Source: Streptomyces sp. NBC_00289 (GTDB taxonomy: Bacteria; Actinomycetota; Actinomycetes; Streptomycetales; Streptomycetaceae). Taken from it: a DNA stretch of 64,000 nt. Shown here one piece after another: positions 18,861 through 27,546 of this stretch (its first letter is position 1; the number at the start of each line of letters is the position of its first letter). Below the pieces are notes generated by a model. It saw only the letters and a list, made by a program, of their open reading frames with translations. It ran no database searches and had not been told where the DNA came from. The stretch is taken from assembly GCF_041435115.1 (NCBI RefSeq), contig NZ_CP108046.1, positions 1,612,001 through 1,676,000 of the forward strand, given 5' to 3'. The translations under genes were made by a program, and so were the position numbers.

Positions 18861-18981
18861 CGCCGGGTGGCCGCCGCCGTACGCGGCCCGGGCTTGTGCC
18901 GGGTCGCCGCCGGTCGTGGCCGGTGCCGGCGACCAGCTGGTTCACGCCGCACCCCGTCGGCGCGCCGGCCCGCCCGCGGAC

Positions 18982-19794
18982 TCAACCGGCCTTCGTCACC
19001 TCCACGGAGAGGTCGTTGTCGGTCGTGTAGTAGGGGCGCAGGGCTGCGCCGCCGGCGGTGACGGTCGGGTAGACGAACACATCCTTGCGGTCCGCCAGGT
19101 CGTCGAGGAGGCGGGCGACCCGGACGAGAGGTGCGTCCGCCGCGGGCTGGACGAAGACGTCCCAGACGTCCTTGCCCGTGCTCGCCTCCGCGGCCAACTC
19201 CTGGTGGTCGACGGTGAAGGAGAAGCTCCGGCCGCCGTTGCGGGCCACTGGCTCCAGGGCGCGTTCGATGCCTCCGCCGCCACGCCGGCGCACGACCGCC
19301 GTCTCCCGGAGCGAGGCACCGTGCAGACGTGCCCCGACCGTCATCGAGCGGTCCGTGACGTCGACGCGGTCGACCTCGGCGTGTGCGGACCGCAGCCAGG
19401 CCCGTACGGCGAGATGGCCGCCCCTGGTGACGTAGGGAATCCGGACGGCCAGCGGCGAGAGCCGGTCACGGAGCTGTCCGTCGACGAGGGCCCGCAGGTC
19501 GCGCAGGCCCGGGCGCAGGCGATGTCGCGCCGATCCCGGCTCGCTGAGCAGGTACACGTCCCAGCGGCCCTCCTCCAGTACGGTCCGCGGGTCCAGGACG
19601 GCGCGTAGGCCCCCCTTGTCGGCGGGTCGCAGGTCGAGGTGGTGGAGGAACGTCTCGGGCTGTCCCTTCTTCGGACGCAGCCGAAGCAGCAACTGCCCGC
19701 CCGGAGCCGGGGAGAGCGGCAGGTCGAAGGAGATCCGGCCGTCCGCGTCGGCCGTACAGCCGACGCGTGGCTGCGCGTCCTGTTCGCTGGTCAT
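18982..19794 (-). CDS. glycosyltransferase-associated beta-rich protein of unknown function
   Basis: A 270-residue protein with no signal peptide. It looks almost entirely beta: short strands alternate with polar turns (DGRISFDLPL, LLLRLRPKKG, GRWDVYLLSEPG, IPYVTRGGHLAVRAWLRS, GKDVWDVFVQP). Strand-turn units (WDVYLL, WDVFVQ) recur about every 110-150 residues, suggesting two or three repeated beta-sandwich domains. It starts within the stop of the preceding glycosyltransferase (ATGA), so it surely works with it. In Streptomyces, similar proteins accompany cell-wall glycopolymer genes. No catalytic residues were identified. Confidence 0.65.
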   Translation of the reverse strand: MTSEQDAQPRVGCTADADGRISFDLPLSPAPGGQLLLRLRPKKGQPETFLHHLDLRPADKGGLRAVLDPRTVLEEGRWDVYLLSEPGSARHRLRPGLRDLRALVDGQLRDRLSPLAVRIPYVTRGGHLAVRAWLRSAHAEVDRVDVTDRSMTVGARLHGASLRETAVVRRRGGGGIERALEPVARNGGRSFSFTVDHQELAAEASTGKDVWDVFVQPAADAPLVRVARLLDDLADRKDVFVYPTVTAGGAALRPYYTTDNDLSVEVTKAG

Positions 19795-21056
19795 CGCTGT
19801 TCCTTCCGCACCACGCGCAGCGCATTGCCGGTCACGGTGAACGCCGCGTCGCGCGCGGCGAAGCCCCGGCTGACCAGGGAGTGTCGCATCCGGGCGCGTT
19901 CCCGCGTCGCCGGTCGTCCCGCACTCCTCGCCGCTGTCGCCTCAGCGAAGAGGCGTTCGGCCTTCTCGACGACGGGGACGGGCGCGAACCGCCGCGCGTT
20001 CTCCACGGCGGCACGGCCCATACGGCGGCGCCTGTCGTCGTCGCGGACGAGTTCCAGCAGTGCCGCCGCCAGCGCGTCGCGGTCCCCGACCGGTACGAGC
20101 CGGCCGTCGGCCCCGTCCGCGATGATCTCACCGGGTCCGTAGGGGCAGTCGGTGCTCACCACGGGCAGGCCGCAGCGCATCGCCTCGACGATCGTCATGC
20201 CGAACGGCTCGAAGTTGGAGGCCGCCGCACCGATCGAGCCCTTGACCCACTCCGCCTCCATGGGGGCCGCCGGGCCCATCAGGAACACGTTGTTCCACAG
20301 TCCCAGGTCCTCGATGAGCTGCCTCAGCCGGTCACGTTCCTCGCCCTTGCCGTAGATGCGCAGCTGCCAGTCGGGGCGTTCGGCGGCGACCGCGGCGAAG
20401 GCCTCTATGAGCAGGTCGTACCGTTTCACCGGGACCAGACGACCGGCCGCGACGACCACCTTGGCCGTGCCGTCCGCGAGAGGGAGCAGGGGGTCCGGCA
20501 CGCTGTTCGGGAGCGCCTCGACCAGTACTCCGGGCAGCGCCATCTTGCGCCGGTAGGAGGCCGCGTCCGCCTCGGTCACCGTGGTGAGCGCGTCGAGCCC
20601 GCGGTAGGCGCCGCGCAGCGCGTTGCGCAGCCGTGGCGGATGGTTGTCGAGGGTGAGGTGTTCCTGCCCGACGCGTACGACGTGTCGCGGGGCCTGGAGC
20701 GCGAGGTGCACGTTGAGCCCGGGCCGGGTGCCGATCACCACGTCGGCGTCGATGGTGGCGAGGCACTCACCGATGCGCTGGTCGGTCAGCTCGCTGTACT
20801 GCTCGTAGCGGTACTCGGCCCGGGGGAACACCCTCGCCGGTCTCAGGTGTAACGGATGTTCCTTCTCCTGTCTGAGGTCCACCAGCGGCCGCAGCGTCAC
20901 CTTCGGGTCGAGCCTGAAGTTGGGGCGCTCCCGGTGCCGGAGCACGGAGACGATCTCCACCTCGTGCCGCTCGGCCAGGGCCTGGGCCAGGTTGAACGTC
21001 GTGGTGATCGTGCCTCCGATTCCATAGGCGTTGTGGAGCAGAAAAGAGATCTTCAT
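19791..21056 (-). CDS. glycosyltransferase family 4
   Basis: A 421-residue GT-B retaining glycosyltransferase that transfers a sugar from an activated donor, probably to a cell-surface polymer. The N-terminal acceptor domain opens MKISFLLHNAYGIGGTITTTFNLAQAL. The C-terminal donor domain has VVVAAGRLVPVKRYDLLIEAF and the EX7E motif in NFEPFGMTIVEAM, followed by PVVSTDCPYGPGEII. The ending is basic (ARMRHSLVSRGFAARDA). Its stop overlaps the start of the beta-rich partner. No convincing Shine-Dalgarno precedes the ATG at 21056. Teichoic acid or exopolysaccharide modification is inferred from family membership only. Confidence 0.85.
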   Translation of the reverse strand: MKISFLLHNAYGIGGTITTTFNLAQALAERHEVEIVSVLRHRERPNFRLDPKVTLRPLVDLRQEKEHPLHLRPARVFPRAEYRYEQYSELTDQRIGECLATIDADVVIGTRPGLNVHLALQAPRHVVRVGQEHLTLDNHPPRLRNALRGAYRGLDALTTVTEADAASYRRKMALPGVLVEALPNSVPDPLLPLADGTAKVVVAAGRLVPVKRYDLLIEAFAAVAAERPDWQLRIYGKGEERDRLRQLIEDLGLWNNVFLMGPAAPMEAEWVKGSIGAAASNFEPFGMTIVEAMRCGLPVVSTDCPYGPGEIIADGADGRLVPVGDRDALAAALLELVRDDDRRRRMGRAAVENARRFAPVPVVEKAERLFAEATAARSAGRPATRERARMRHSLVSRGFAARDAAFTVTGNALRVVRKEQR

Positions 21057-21222
21057 GGCGGACTAGACCACGACAGTTCCCCTTACGGTTGCGGCCCGTT
21101 ACCACTTCGTTAGTCCTGACCCGCCGTGAAACCGGCTCGCGCCCGCGCCGCGTCCTCCCCACCGACCACAAGGGTGCGTGTGCCGTCGGGGCCACGCACG
21201 AAGCTGTTCAGGGGGAAACCAC

Positions 21223-22014
21223 ATGCCGTTCCGTTCCACCGGGCGCAGGCGCGCCGGGCTGCGCACCGCGGCCGCCGTCACCGCCGTTCTGTCCGCGGGA
21301 GCGCTGCTGGCCACCGCCGGCCCCGCCGCCGCGGTGAAGGGCGGCGGCCCGGCCACCACCGCCGCCCGCCCGTACGCCATGCTGATCGAACTCGACGGCA
21401 GCCAGTTCTGCGGCGGCACGCTCGTCGCGCCCACCAAGGTGCTCACCGCCGCCCACTGCGTGGACAACGCCGGGGACGTCTCCGCGCTGCGCGTGATCGG
21501 CGGCCGTACGCGGGTGGCCGGCACCGGCGGCACCGTACGGCGGGTGGCGTCGTACCGGCTGGACTCGCGGTACACCTCACCCGGCTACGCCTACGACGCC
21601 GCGGTCCTCACCCTGGACCGTCCGATGCCGTACCGCACGATCCCGGTCGCCGGCCCGCGCGATGCCGCGCTGGTCGCCGACGGTCGGAAGGCGACCGCGC
21701 TCGGCTGGGGGCGTACCGGACCCGGCGTCTCGGGCACCCGGTTGAAGCAGGCCAGACTGGTGCTCTCGCCCGTCGCCGACTGTCAGCCGTACACCGAGGC
21801 GGACACCGATCCCGCGGCGATGCTGTGCGGGATGCCGCGGCCGGGCACCACCGACAGCATCTGCCCGGGCGACTCGGGCGGGCCACTGGTCAGCGGGGGC
21901 AAGGTGGTGGGCATCGTGTCGGCCGGGAACAAGTACTGCGACGAGCAGTTCCCGGTCTCGGTCTTCGTCCGCGCCGACTCGGTCGCCGCCGACCTGGGCA
22001 TCCGCACCCACTGA
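21223..22014 (+). CDS. secreted trypsin-like serine protease (S1)
   Basis: A 263-residue exported chymotrypsin-fold protease. The signal peptide (RRRAGLRTAAAVTAVLSAGALLATAGPAAA) is followed by the mature start VKGGGPATTAARPYAMLI. The catalytic triad is visible: His in VLTAAHCVD, Asp in YAYDAAVLTLD and Ser in CPGDSGGPLVSGG. Four of its Cys residues fit the usual pairs. The residue six before the Ser is Asp (TDSICPGDSGG), which predicts trypsin-like Arg/Lys preference. The mature N-terminus lacks the classical IVGG, so zymogen activation may differ. GGGGGAA lies 6 bases before the ATG at 21223. Confidence 0.93.
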   Translation: MPFRSTGRRRAGLRTAAAVTAVLSAGALLATAGPAAAVKGGGPATTAARPYAMLIELDGSQFCGGTLVAPTKVLTAAHCVDNAGDVSALRVIGGRTRVAGTGGTVRRVASYRLDSRYTSPGYAYDAAVLTLDRPMPYRTIPVAGPRDAALVADGRKATALGWGRTGPGVSGTRLKQARLVLSPVADCQPYTEADTDPAAMLCGMPRPGTTDSICPGDSGGPLVSGGKVVGIVSAGNKYCDEQFPVSVFVRADSVAADLGIRTH

Positions 22015-22041
22015 CGCCGCGCACCCCGTCCACCCGGCATA

Positions 22042-22068
22042 CCACCGGGGCCGCGTGGCCCCCGGTGG
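22042..22068. terminator. hairpin between convergent genes
   Basis: The arms CCACCGGGG (22042-22050) and CCCCGGTGG (22060-22068) flank a 9-base loop. They lie between the protease stop and the stop of the ATP-binding regulator on the other strand. Confidence 0.65.
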
Positions 22069-22075
22069 CACGCCG

Positions 22076-22495
22076 TCAACTCCGCGTGCCGCAGTCGAGT
22101 TCGGCCCAGACCGTGTGGCCGCTACGACGGGGCCGGTCGCCCCAGTCGCGGGAGAGGGCGTCGACCAGACGAAGGCCCCGGCCTCCCGTGCCCAGGCGCG
22201 CGGAAGGGTTTCTCCACCGCGCCTGGACGAGGTCGATGTCGAAGGCCTGTCCCGCGTCGGTGACCCCGATCCACAGCCGTCTCCGGTCGCCGGGCGCGCC
22301 ATGGAGGTCGAGCGTGAGACCGACGGGCGGCGTGCCGTAGCGGATGGCGTTGCCCAGCAGCTCGCTGGCGATGAGCGTGGCGTCGTCGGCGAGTTCGCTG
22401 GTTCCCCACCGTGCCAGCTGCTCGCGGATGCCCTTGCGTACGGCGCTCGGGCAGCATGCCGGCCCGACGTGAAGGAACGTGTATGCGCCTTCCAT
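22076..22495 (-). CDS. HATPase_c anti-sigma-factor-like ATP-binding regulator
   Basis: A 139-residue RsbW/SpoIIAB-like GHKL ATPase domain. The N-box is ASELLGNAIRYG, the G1-like region VTDAGQAFDI and the G2-like region GTGGRGLRLVDALSRDWG. Streptomyces carry dozens of such stand-alone proteins, some of which bind sigma factors or anti-anti-sigma factors. No target is encoded beside it, unless it also touches the SigK system just upstream. It is transcribed in the same direction as sigK-rskA but 107 bases downstream of rskA. Confidence 0.85.
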   Translation of the reverse strand: MEGAYTFLHVGPACCPSAVRKGIREQLARWGTSELADDATLIASELLGNAIRYGTPPVGLTLDLHGAPGDRRRLWIGVTDAGQAFDIDLVQARWRNPSARLGTGGRGLRLVDALSRDWGDRPRRSGHTVWAELDCGTRS

Positions 22496-22602
22496 GGGCC
22501 ATCACCCCTTTTCGCTCTCACAGGTGATTCGTGGCAGCGGGGTCCGCGGATGGTCCGGGTCGCACCCCGTCTCACACCGGAGCCGGGGGGCTGGAAGGCC
22601 CG

Positions 22603-23337
22603 TCAGGCCGGAATGGTGATGATGCCGAGTGGTGCGCTGGTGGGCTGCTTCGATCCGTTCGCCGGTTCGACGGTGATGCCGACGGCACTGGCGTCGCCGA
22701 GATCGCCGTCCAGTACCTGCGCGTACTGTCCCCCGGAGCCGGGCAGGAGCCCGGCCGGGCGGATGTCGCCGGCCTTCGCGGCGTACCAGAGTTCGTAGAC
22801 CTTGGCTCCGCCGAGGCGTGGGAGCCCGGTGGCGATGGCGGCGGCCCGGCCCTGCGTACGGGAGGCCACCACGCTCACCCGGCCGCCGTCGGCCAGTGTG
22901 CGGGTGCTGACCGTCGCGTCCGGTGCGGCGAGGATGTCGGTGAGGGCGGAGCTGCCCGCCTCCTCGCGGGCGAGTTCGGCGCGGGCGTCATCGGCGCGCG
23001 TGTACTGCCACACGGCGACACCGCCCAGCCCGACAGTGACGGCGAGGCAGGCGGCCAGAGCCACCCGAAGGGCTCGCCACCGGCGGGGGGTGTGGCTCGG
23101 AGTGTGTTCCTGCCGGGTACGGCCGATCTGGTCGAGGACGCGCTCCCGCAGCCCGGAGGACGGGACGGCGTCCTCGGCCGCGGCGAGTTGCAGCGTGACG
23201 GCCGACAGTTCCGCCACCTCGTGACGGCAGGCGGCACAACCGGCCAGATGGTTGTCGAAGGCGGCTTCCTCGTCCGGCGGAAGGGCGTGCAGCACATACG
23301 CTCCGACGGGCTGGTGCGGGTCTCCGGTGGCGGTCAT
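22603..23337 (-). CDS. rskA: RskA-family anti-sigma factor
   Basis: A 244-residue single-pass membrane anti-sigma factor. The N-terminal cytoplasmic domain carries the zinc-type motif HLAGCAACRHE (H-x3-C-x2-C, about residues 30-40). A membrane helix ALRVALAACLAVTVGLGGVAVW follows (about 89-110), then the extracytoplasmic RskA domain with GAKVYELWYAAKAGDIRPAGLL and SVGITVEPANGS-like strands. It should hold the upstream SigK-like factor inactive until regulated proteolysis. The start at 23337 overlaps the sigma-factor stop (ATGA), ensuring equimolar synthesis. Confidence 0.9.
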   Translation of the reverse strand: MTATGDPHQPVGAYVLHALPPDEEAAFDNHLAGCAACRHEVAELSAVTLQLAAAEDAVPSSGLRERVLDQIGRTRQEHTPSHTPRRWRALRVALAACLAVTVGLGGVAVWQYTRADDARAELAREEAGSSALTDILAAPDATVSTRTLADGGRVSVVASRTQGRAAAIATGLPRLGGAKVYELWYAAKAGDIRPAGLLPGSGGQYAQVLDGDLGDASAVGITVEPANGSKQPTSAPLGIITIPA

Positions 23338-23930
23338 GGCCCGGCCTCCAGACACTCGCGCAGCTGCCGCAGTCCGGAGCGCATCCTGGACTTCACGGTG
23401 CCGGCCGGGGTGGCCAGGCAGTCGGCCACCTCCAGGTAGGTCATGCCCTGGTAGTAGGCCAGGACCAGTGGTACGCGCCGGTGGCGCTCCAGGGCGGCCA
23501 GGCAGCGCCGGACGCGCCGCCACTCGTCGCGCCGCTCGACCGCTTCGGACACCTGGTCGAAGGGCGGGTCCTCCTGCAGCAGCGCGCTGCGCCGCTCGCG
23601 TGACGCGCCCGCCTGGGCATGCCGTACCCGGTCGACGGCTCGTCGGTGCGCGAGGGTGAACACCCAGGCACGCGCGGCGCCCAGCTCGGGGCGGTAACGG
23701 CCGGCGGTGCGCCAGACTTCGACCATCACGTCCTGCGTCACCTCCTCCGCCTGCGACTCGTCCCGCAGCACTCGGCAGACCAGGCCCTTGACCGGCCGCA
23801 CGAGAGCGTCGTAGACGTCCGCGAACGCCGCTTGGTCGCCCGTGGCCACCCGGGTGAGCAGGCCGTCCAGGCGTGCGTCCCCGGAAGGCCTACGCGCCGG
23901 GCCGTGTCCGCCCTGTCCGGTGTTGGACAT
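23334..23930 (-). CDS. sigK: ECF sigma factor, SigK-like
   Basis: A 198-residue group 4 sigma factor. Region 2 (VYDALVRPVKGLVCRVLRDESQAEEVTQDVMVEVWRTA, then ARAWVFTLAHRRAVDRVRH) is joined by a Glu/Ser-rich linker to region 4 (RVPLVLAYYQGMTYLEVADCLATPAGTVKSRMRSGL), which binds the -35 element. With rskA it forms the SigK/RskA module, which in mycobacteria responds to redox or envelope cues. The ATG at 23930 is preferred; a GTG at 23939 would add three residues. The secreted repeat protein read divergently from 24299 is a candidate target. Confidence 0.9.
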   Translation of the reverse strand: MSNTGQGGHGPARRPSGDARLDGLLTRVATGDQAAFADVYDALVRPVKGLVCRVLRDESQAEEVTQDVMVEVWRTAGRYRPELGAARAWVFTLAHRRAVDRVRHAQAGASRERRSALLQEDPPFDQVSEAVERRDEWRRVRRCLAALERHRRVPLVLAYYQGMTYLEVADCLATPAGTVKSRMRSGLRQLRECLEAGP

Positions 23931-24298
23931 CCGTCCCACAATCCGTCTCGTACGTTCGCTCCGGTCCCACTGGATCGACTGTGCGGCCTGTCAGCCGCCT
24001 CCGCAGCGCGGCGGGTCCGTCCGACCGGCCGGCTTCCCGGGGCCGGCGCGGCGGGCGGTTCCCGCCGCTGTCAGGTATTCGTAGCCGCGCGGCGCCGCGT
24101 ATGGCCGCCCGTCAACAAGAAATCCCTTATCTACCGAATTATGATGAAAGATCTTCATACGTCACTCTCGTCGCTCCGAATGCCTTGTGTCCACCACGGC
24201 GAGAGCCACGCAGGAGTCGGCAACCCTGTCCGGCTCGAAGATGCTCGTACGGCTCCCGCTGTACCCGAACTGCCGACTTTCTGAGGGAGGTGAGTCCG
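23931..24298. other. divergent sigK / Trp-His repeat gene intergenic region
   Basis: A 368-base region without a supported gene. It includes an unusually AT-rich stretch (about 24110-24165) around the near-palindrome ATGAAAGATCTTCAT, a likely promoter zone for the repeat-protein gene. A long leader follows with GAGGGAGGTGAG at its end, a very strong ribosome binding site for the ATG at 24299. I could not fit a known riboswitch to the leader. Confidence 0.5.
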
Positions 24299-24670
24299 AT
24301 GACCACATCCATCCAGGTCCGGCGCCTGCTGGCCGGTGCCGCCGCTTCAGGTCTGCTTGCCGGCGGCGCCGCACTCGGCATGTCCGGCACGGCCGTCGCG
24401 GCTCCGACGCCGACGTCCGCCACATCCGTGGTGACCAGCGACCACCACGACAAGTGCGAGTGGAAGAAGGGCCACTGGGAGAAGAAGTGGGTGAAGGGCC
24501 ACTGGGAGAAGAAGTGGTTCCACCACGACACCTGGCACAAGGGTCACCACGACCAGAACGGCAACTGGCACCCGGGTCACTGGAGCCACCACCACTTCAA
24601 GTGGGTCTACGTGCCCGCCCACTGGGAGAAGGTGTGGGTGAAGGCCCACTGGGACTGCCACCACCGCTGA
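24299..24670 (+). CDS. secreted Trp/His-rich WXXGXW repeat protein
   Basis: A 123-residue exported protein. The signal peptide (residues 1-35, ending GTAVAA) is followed by a mature part made almost only of Trp, His, Lys and Gly. WKKGHW (55-60), WVKGHW (64-69) and WHPGHW (90-95) match the WXXGXW repeat. Variant units are WHKGHH (79-84), VPAHW (105-109) and WVKAHW (113-118). A single Cys on each side of the repeats (Cys53, Cys120) could close the domain with a disulfide. The many His residues suggest metal binding, but this is not shown. It is divergent from sigK and has its own terminator. Confidence 0.85.
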   Translation: MTTSIQVRRLLAGAAASGLLAGGAALGMSGTAVAAPTPTSATSVVTSDHHDKCEWKKGHWEKKWVKGHWEKKWFHHDTWHKGHHDQNGNWHPGHWSHHHFKWVYVPAHWEKVWVKAHWDCHHR

Positions 24671-24696
24671 CGCCTCCCGGCCGCGGAACGGCAAGG

Positions 24697-24739
24697 TGAG
24701 TGAGGGTCCGGGGTGTTCGTCGCCCCGGACCCTCACTCA
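24697..24739 (+). terminator. long terminator hairpin after the repeat-protein gene
   Basis: A perfect 17-bp stem (24697-24713 with 24723-24739, core GAGGGTCCGGGG) has a 9-base loop. It lies 27 bases after the stop of the WXXGXW gene. Confidence 0.9.
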
Positions 24740-24793
24740 TGCCGACTTGCTCAACTCACGCCCACGTGCCGACTTCCGCATCGTGAGCAGGGC

Positions 24794-24844
24794 GACGGGG
24801 TGTGTCGGACGACGACCTCAGCCGCCCGTCCGACACACCCCGTC
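24794..24844. terminator. second long hairpin, likely terminator of glpFK
   Basis: Perfect 18-bp arms (24794-24811 and 24827-24844, core GGGGTGTGTCGG) enclose a 15-base loop. It lies 60 bases beyond the glpK stop on the minus strand and separates the two convergent units. Confidence 0.85.
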
Positions 24845-24852
24845 CGGTTCCC

Positions 24853-24906
24853 GTGCCTCCCGCGGTCCTGGTGCCTCCCGCGGGCCTGGTCGCTTCCCGC
24901 GGACCT
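24853..24906. repeat. 18-bp tandem repeat, three copies, at the glpK stop
   Basis: Three head-to-tail 18-bp units (24853-24870, 24871-24888, 24889-24906) share the core CCTCCCGCGG or CTTCCCGCGG. The first two differ at one position and the third at several. The third copy reaches the glpK stop codon. No function is apparent; slippage-type expansion is likely. Confidence 0.7.
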
Positions 24907-26422
24907 ATTCGACCTTGGCCCAGTCGAGCGTGCGCTCCACCGCCTTCTTCCAGCCCGCGTAACCCTCCGCGCGCTGGTCGTCGGACCACTGGGGCTCCCA
25001 GCGCTTGGACTCCTGCCAGTGGGTGCGCAGTTCGTCGGTGTCACGCCAGAACCCGGTGGCCAGTCCCGCCGCGTACGCGGCGCCGAGCGCGGTGGTCTCG
25101 GCGACGACGGGGCGGCTGACCGGTACGCCGAGAACGTCGGCCTGGATCTGCATGCACAGGTCGTTCGCCGTGACACCGCCGTCGACCTTGAGCACGTCGA
25201 GGTGGACACCGGAGTCCTGCTCCATGGCCTCGACGACATCACGGCTCTGGTAGCAGATGGACTCCAGAGTCGCCCGGGCGAGATGCCCGTTGTCGTTGTA
25301 GCGGGCCAGGCCGACGATCGCGCCGCGGGCGTCGGAGCGCCAGTACGGAGCAAACAGGCCGGAGAACGCGGGGACGAAGTAGATGCCCCCGTTGTCCTCG
25401 ACCGTACGGGCCAGCGTCTCGCTCTCGGCCGCGCTCGAGATGATCTTCATCTGGTCGCGCAGCCACTGCACCGCGGATCCGGTGACCGCGATGGAACCCT
25501 CCAGGGCGTAGATCGCGGGGCTGTCCCCGAACTGGTAGGCCACGGTGGTGAGCAGGCCGTGCTGTGAACGGACCAGCTCCGTACCGGTGTTGAGCACCAG
25601 GAAGTTGCCGGTGCCGTAGGTGTTCTTGGCCTCGCCCGGCGCGTAGCAGACCTGTCCGACCGTGGCCGCCTGCTGGTCGCCGAGCACCCCACAGATGGGG
25701 ATCGGCGCGCGCAGCGGCCGGGACGTGCGCGTCACACCGAACGCCTCCCGGTGGGACGAGGCGTTGATGGTCGGCAGCATCGCCCGGGGGATGTCGAAGA
25801 AGCCGAGCAACTCGTCGTCCCAGTCGAGGGTTTCGAGGTCCATCAACATGGTGCGGCTGGCATTGGTCACGTCGGTGGCATGGATGCCACCGTCGGGGCC
25901 GCCCGTCAGGTTCCACAGGACCCACGCGTCCGTGTTGCCGAAGAGGGCGTGCCCTTCCTCGGCCGCCGCACGGACACCGTCGACGTTCTCCAGGATCCAC
26001 TGGATCTTGCCGCCGGAGAAGTACGTCGCCGGCGGCAACCCGGCCTTGCGCCGGATGACCTCGCCCTGACCCGAGCGCTCCAGGGCCGCGGCGATGGAGT
26101 CGGTGCGGGTGTCCTGCCAGACGATGGCGTTGTAGTAGGGGCGTCCGTTGCGTGGATCCCACACGACGGTGGTCTCCCGCTGGTTGGTGATGCCGATCGC
26201 CGCCAGATCCTCCGGGGAGAGGTTTCCGTGCCGCAGGGCGTTCTGCATCACGGAGTTGGTGCGCTCCCAGATCTCCACCGGGTCGTGCTCGACCCAGCCG
26301 GAACGCGGAAGGATCTGGGCGTGCTCCAACTGGTGCTTCGCCACCTCGTTGCCCGAGTGGTCGAAGATCATGAAACGGGTGCTGGTGGTCCCCTGGTCCA
26401 CCGCGCCCACGAAGTCAGCCAT
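24905..26422 (-). CDS. glpK: glycerol kinase
   Basis: A 505-residue FGGY-family kinase that phosphorylates glycerol to glycerol-3-phosphate with ATP. The length is standard for GlpK. N-terminal phosphate-binding [16 protein letters not shown], the [10 protein letters not shown] substrate loop, [11 protein letters not shown] and C-terminal [18 protein letters not shown] with [12 protein letters not shown] are all present. It lies 30 bases downstream of glpF and is surely co-transcribed. No glycerol-3-phosphate dehydrogenase gene follows, unlike the main gyl operon of S. coelicolor, so this may be a second glycerol operon. Confidence 0.97.
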   Translation of the reverse strand: MADFVGAVDQGTTSTRFMIFDHSGNEVAKHQLEHAQILPRSGWVEHDPVEIWERTNSVMQNALRHGNLSPEDLAAIGITNQRETTVVWDPRNGRPYYNAIVWQDTRTDSIAAALERSGQGEVIRRKAGLPPATYFSGGKIQWILENVDGVRAAAEEGHALFGNTDAWVLWNLTGGPDGGIHATDVTNASRTMLMDLETLDWDDELLGFFDIPRAMLPTINASSHREAFGVTRTSRPLRAPIPICGVLGDQQAATVGQVCYAPGEAKNTYGTGNFLVLNTGTELVRSQHGLLTTVAYQFGDSPAIYALEGSIAVTGSAVQWLRDQMKIISSAAESETLARTVEDNGGIYFVPAFSGLFAPYWRSDARGAIVGLARYNDNGHLARATLESICYQSRDVVEAMEQDSGVHLDVLKVDGGVTANDLCMQIQADVLGVPVSRPVVAETTALGAAYAAGLATGFWRDTDELRTHWQESKRWEPQWSDDQRAEGYAGWKKAVERTLDWAKVE

Positions 26423-26452
26423 GGGTTGCCGCCTCTGCTCTGGGTGTCAGTG

Positions 26453-27298
26453 TCATTCCTCGGGTGCCGGGACGCGCCCGGGAGGCTCCGGCTCCGCCGT
26501 GGGCAGGAACCGGCCGATGAAGGTCTTGTACAGGCCGGCGCCGAGCAGGCCGCCGACGAGGGGACCGATGATCGGCACCCAGAAGTAGAAGTTGCCGTAC
26601 TGATCTCGCCATGCTGTTCCGTAACCCGTGAAGTAGCTTGCCAGTCGCGGTCCGAAGTCACGCGCCGGATTGATGGCGTAGCCGGCGTTGGTGCCCCAGG
26701 CCATGCCGATCGCCACGACGATCAGACCGACGATGAACGGAGCCAGGTTGGCGCCGGGGGGTGTGTTGAGCAGGTCCGTGACGGCGAGGATCAGCAGCAG
26801 CAGGATCGCGGTGCCGATGACCTGGTCGCGGAACGCTCCCCACTCGTGGACCGGCAGATTCGGGTTGCCGTTGGCGGGGAGGGTGGAGAAAACTCCCTGC
26901 GTCTTGATGGTGTGTCCGGGGTCGGCCTTCGCCAGCGCCTCGGTGTAGTTCCAGCGCACGATGAGGGCCGCCGCGAAGGCGCCGGCCGTCTGGGCCAGCG
27001 CGTAGGGCGCCACCTTGCTCCAGGGGAACCCCTTGAACGTGGCGAGCGCGACCGTGACCGCGGGGTTGAGGTGCGCGCCGCTCAGCCGTGCCGCGACGTA
27101 GACACCGAGGGTGACGCCGAGTCCCCACGCCCAGGCGATGCTGTCGTGGTTCCCGAGGCCTCCCGGCGGCGTCGTGAGCGCTCCACCGGCGACGACCTGG
27201 GCGACCACGCCGCAGCCGAAGAGGATGAGGATCATCGTGCCCGCGAACTCGGCCGACACCTCGCCTATCAACCCTGTCCTTTTGAATCGCTCAGCCAT
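26453..27298 (-). CDS. glpF: glycerol facilitator (aquaglyceroporin)
   Basis: A 281-residue MIP-family channel that lets glycerol diffuse through the cytoplasmic membrane. Six membrane helices and the two half-helix motifs GAHLNPAVT (first NPA) and AINPARDFGPR (second NPA followed by RD) are intact. The Asp after the second NPA motif is the mark of glycerol-conducting rather than water-only channels. The long periplasmic insert between the halves contains a YTEALAKADPGHTIKTQGVFS-type segment seen in GlpF. It is the first gene of glpFK. The upstream region holds no obvious IclR-type operator. Confidence 0.95.
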   Translation of the reverse strand: MAERFKRTGLIGEVSAEFAGTMILILFGCGVVAQVVAGGALTTPPGGLGNHDSIAWAWGLGVTLGVYVAARLSGAHLNPAVTVALATFKGFPWSKVAPYALAQTAGAFAAALIVRWNYTEALAKADPGHTIKTQGVFSTLPANGNPNLPVHEWGAFRDQVIGTAILLLLILAVTDLLNTPPGANLAPFIVGLIVVAIGMAWGTNAGYAINPARDFGPRLASYFTGYGTAWRDQYGNFYFWVPIIGPLVGGLLGAGLYKTFIGRFLPTAEPEPPGRVPAPEE

Positions 27299-27501
27299 GG
27301 AAGCCTGCTTCCCGCCGGCACAGGACCGGCTGTCGACTGCCAGAGCCCTCCCCGTATCAGCATAAGGCGATCAAGAACGAACCGCACAGAAGGGCGAAAT
27401 ACCATCCCTGACGGGACAAAGACGGCTGTCTCACCGCGTACAGGTCGACGTCCAGGCTGCCGGCGTAGGCGCGCGCCACGATCCGACGGAGCGCACATAC
27501 G

Positions 27502-27539
27502 ACGAACCCCATCCCGTGAATCAGGGGGATGGGGTTCGT
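27502..27539 (-). terminator. hairpin following the tRNA-like element
   Basis: The arms ACGAACCCCATCCC (27502-27515) and its exact complement (27526-27539) surround a 10-base loop. On the minus strand it begins 7 bases after the end of the tRNA-like element, the position expected for its terminator. It also lies between that element and the glpF promoter region. Confidence 0.6.
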
Positions 27540-27546
27540 GTGCGGA

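Noticed and set aside
23931..24298. SAM or other riboswitch in the leader of the Trp/His repeat gene
   Set aside because: A CGGCAACCCT string is reminiscent of a SAM riboswitch, but the required paired arms were not found and the downstream gene is not a SAM-related enzyme.
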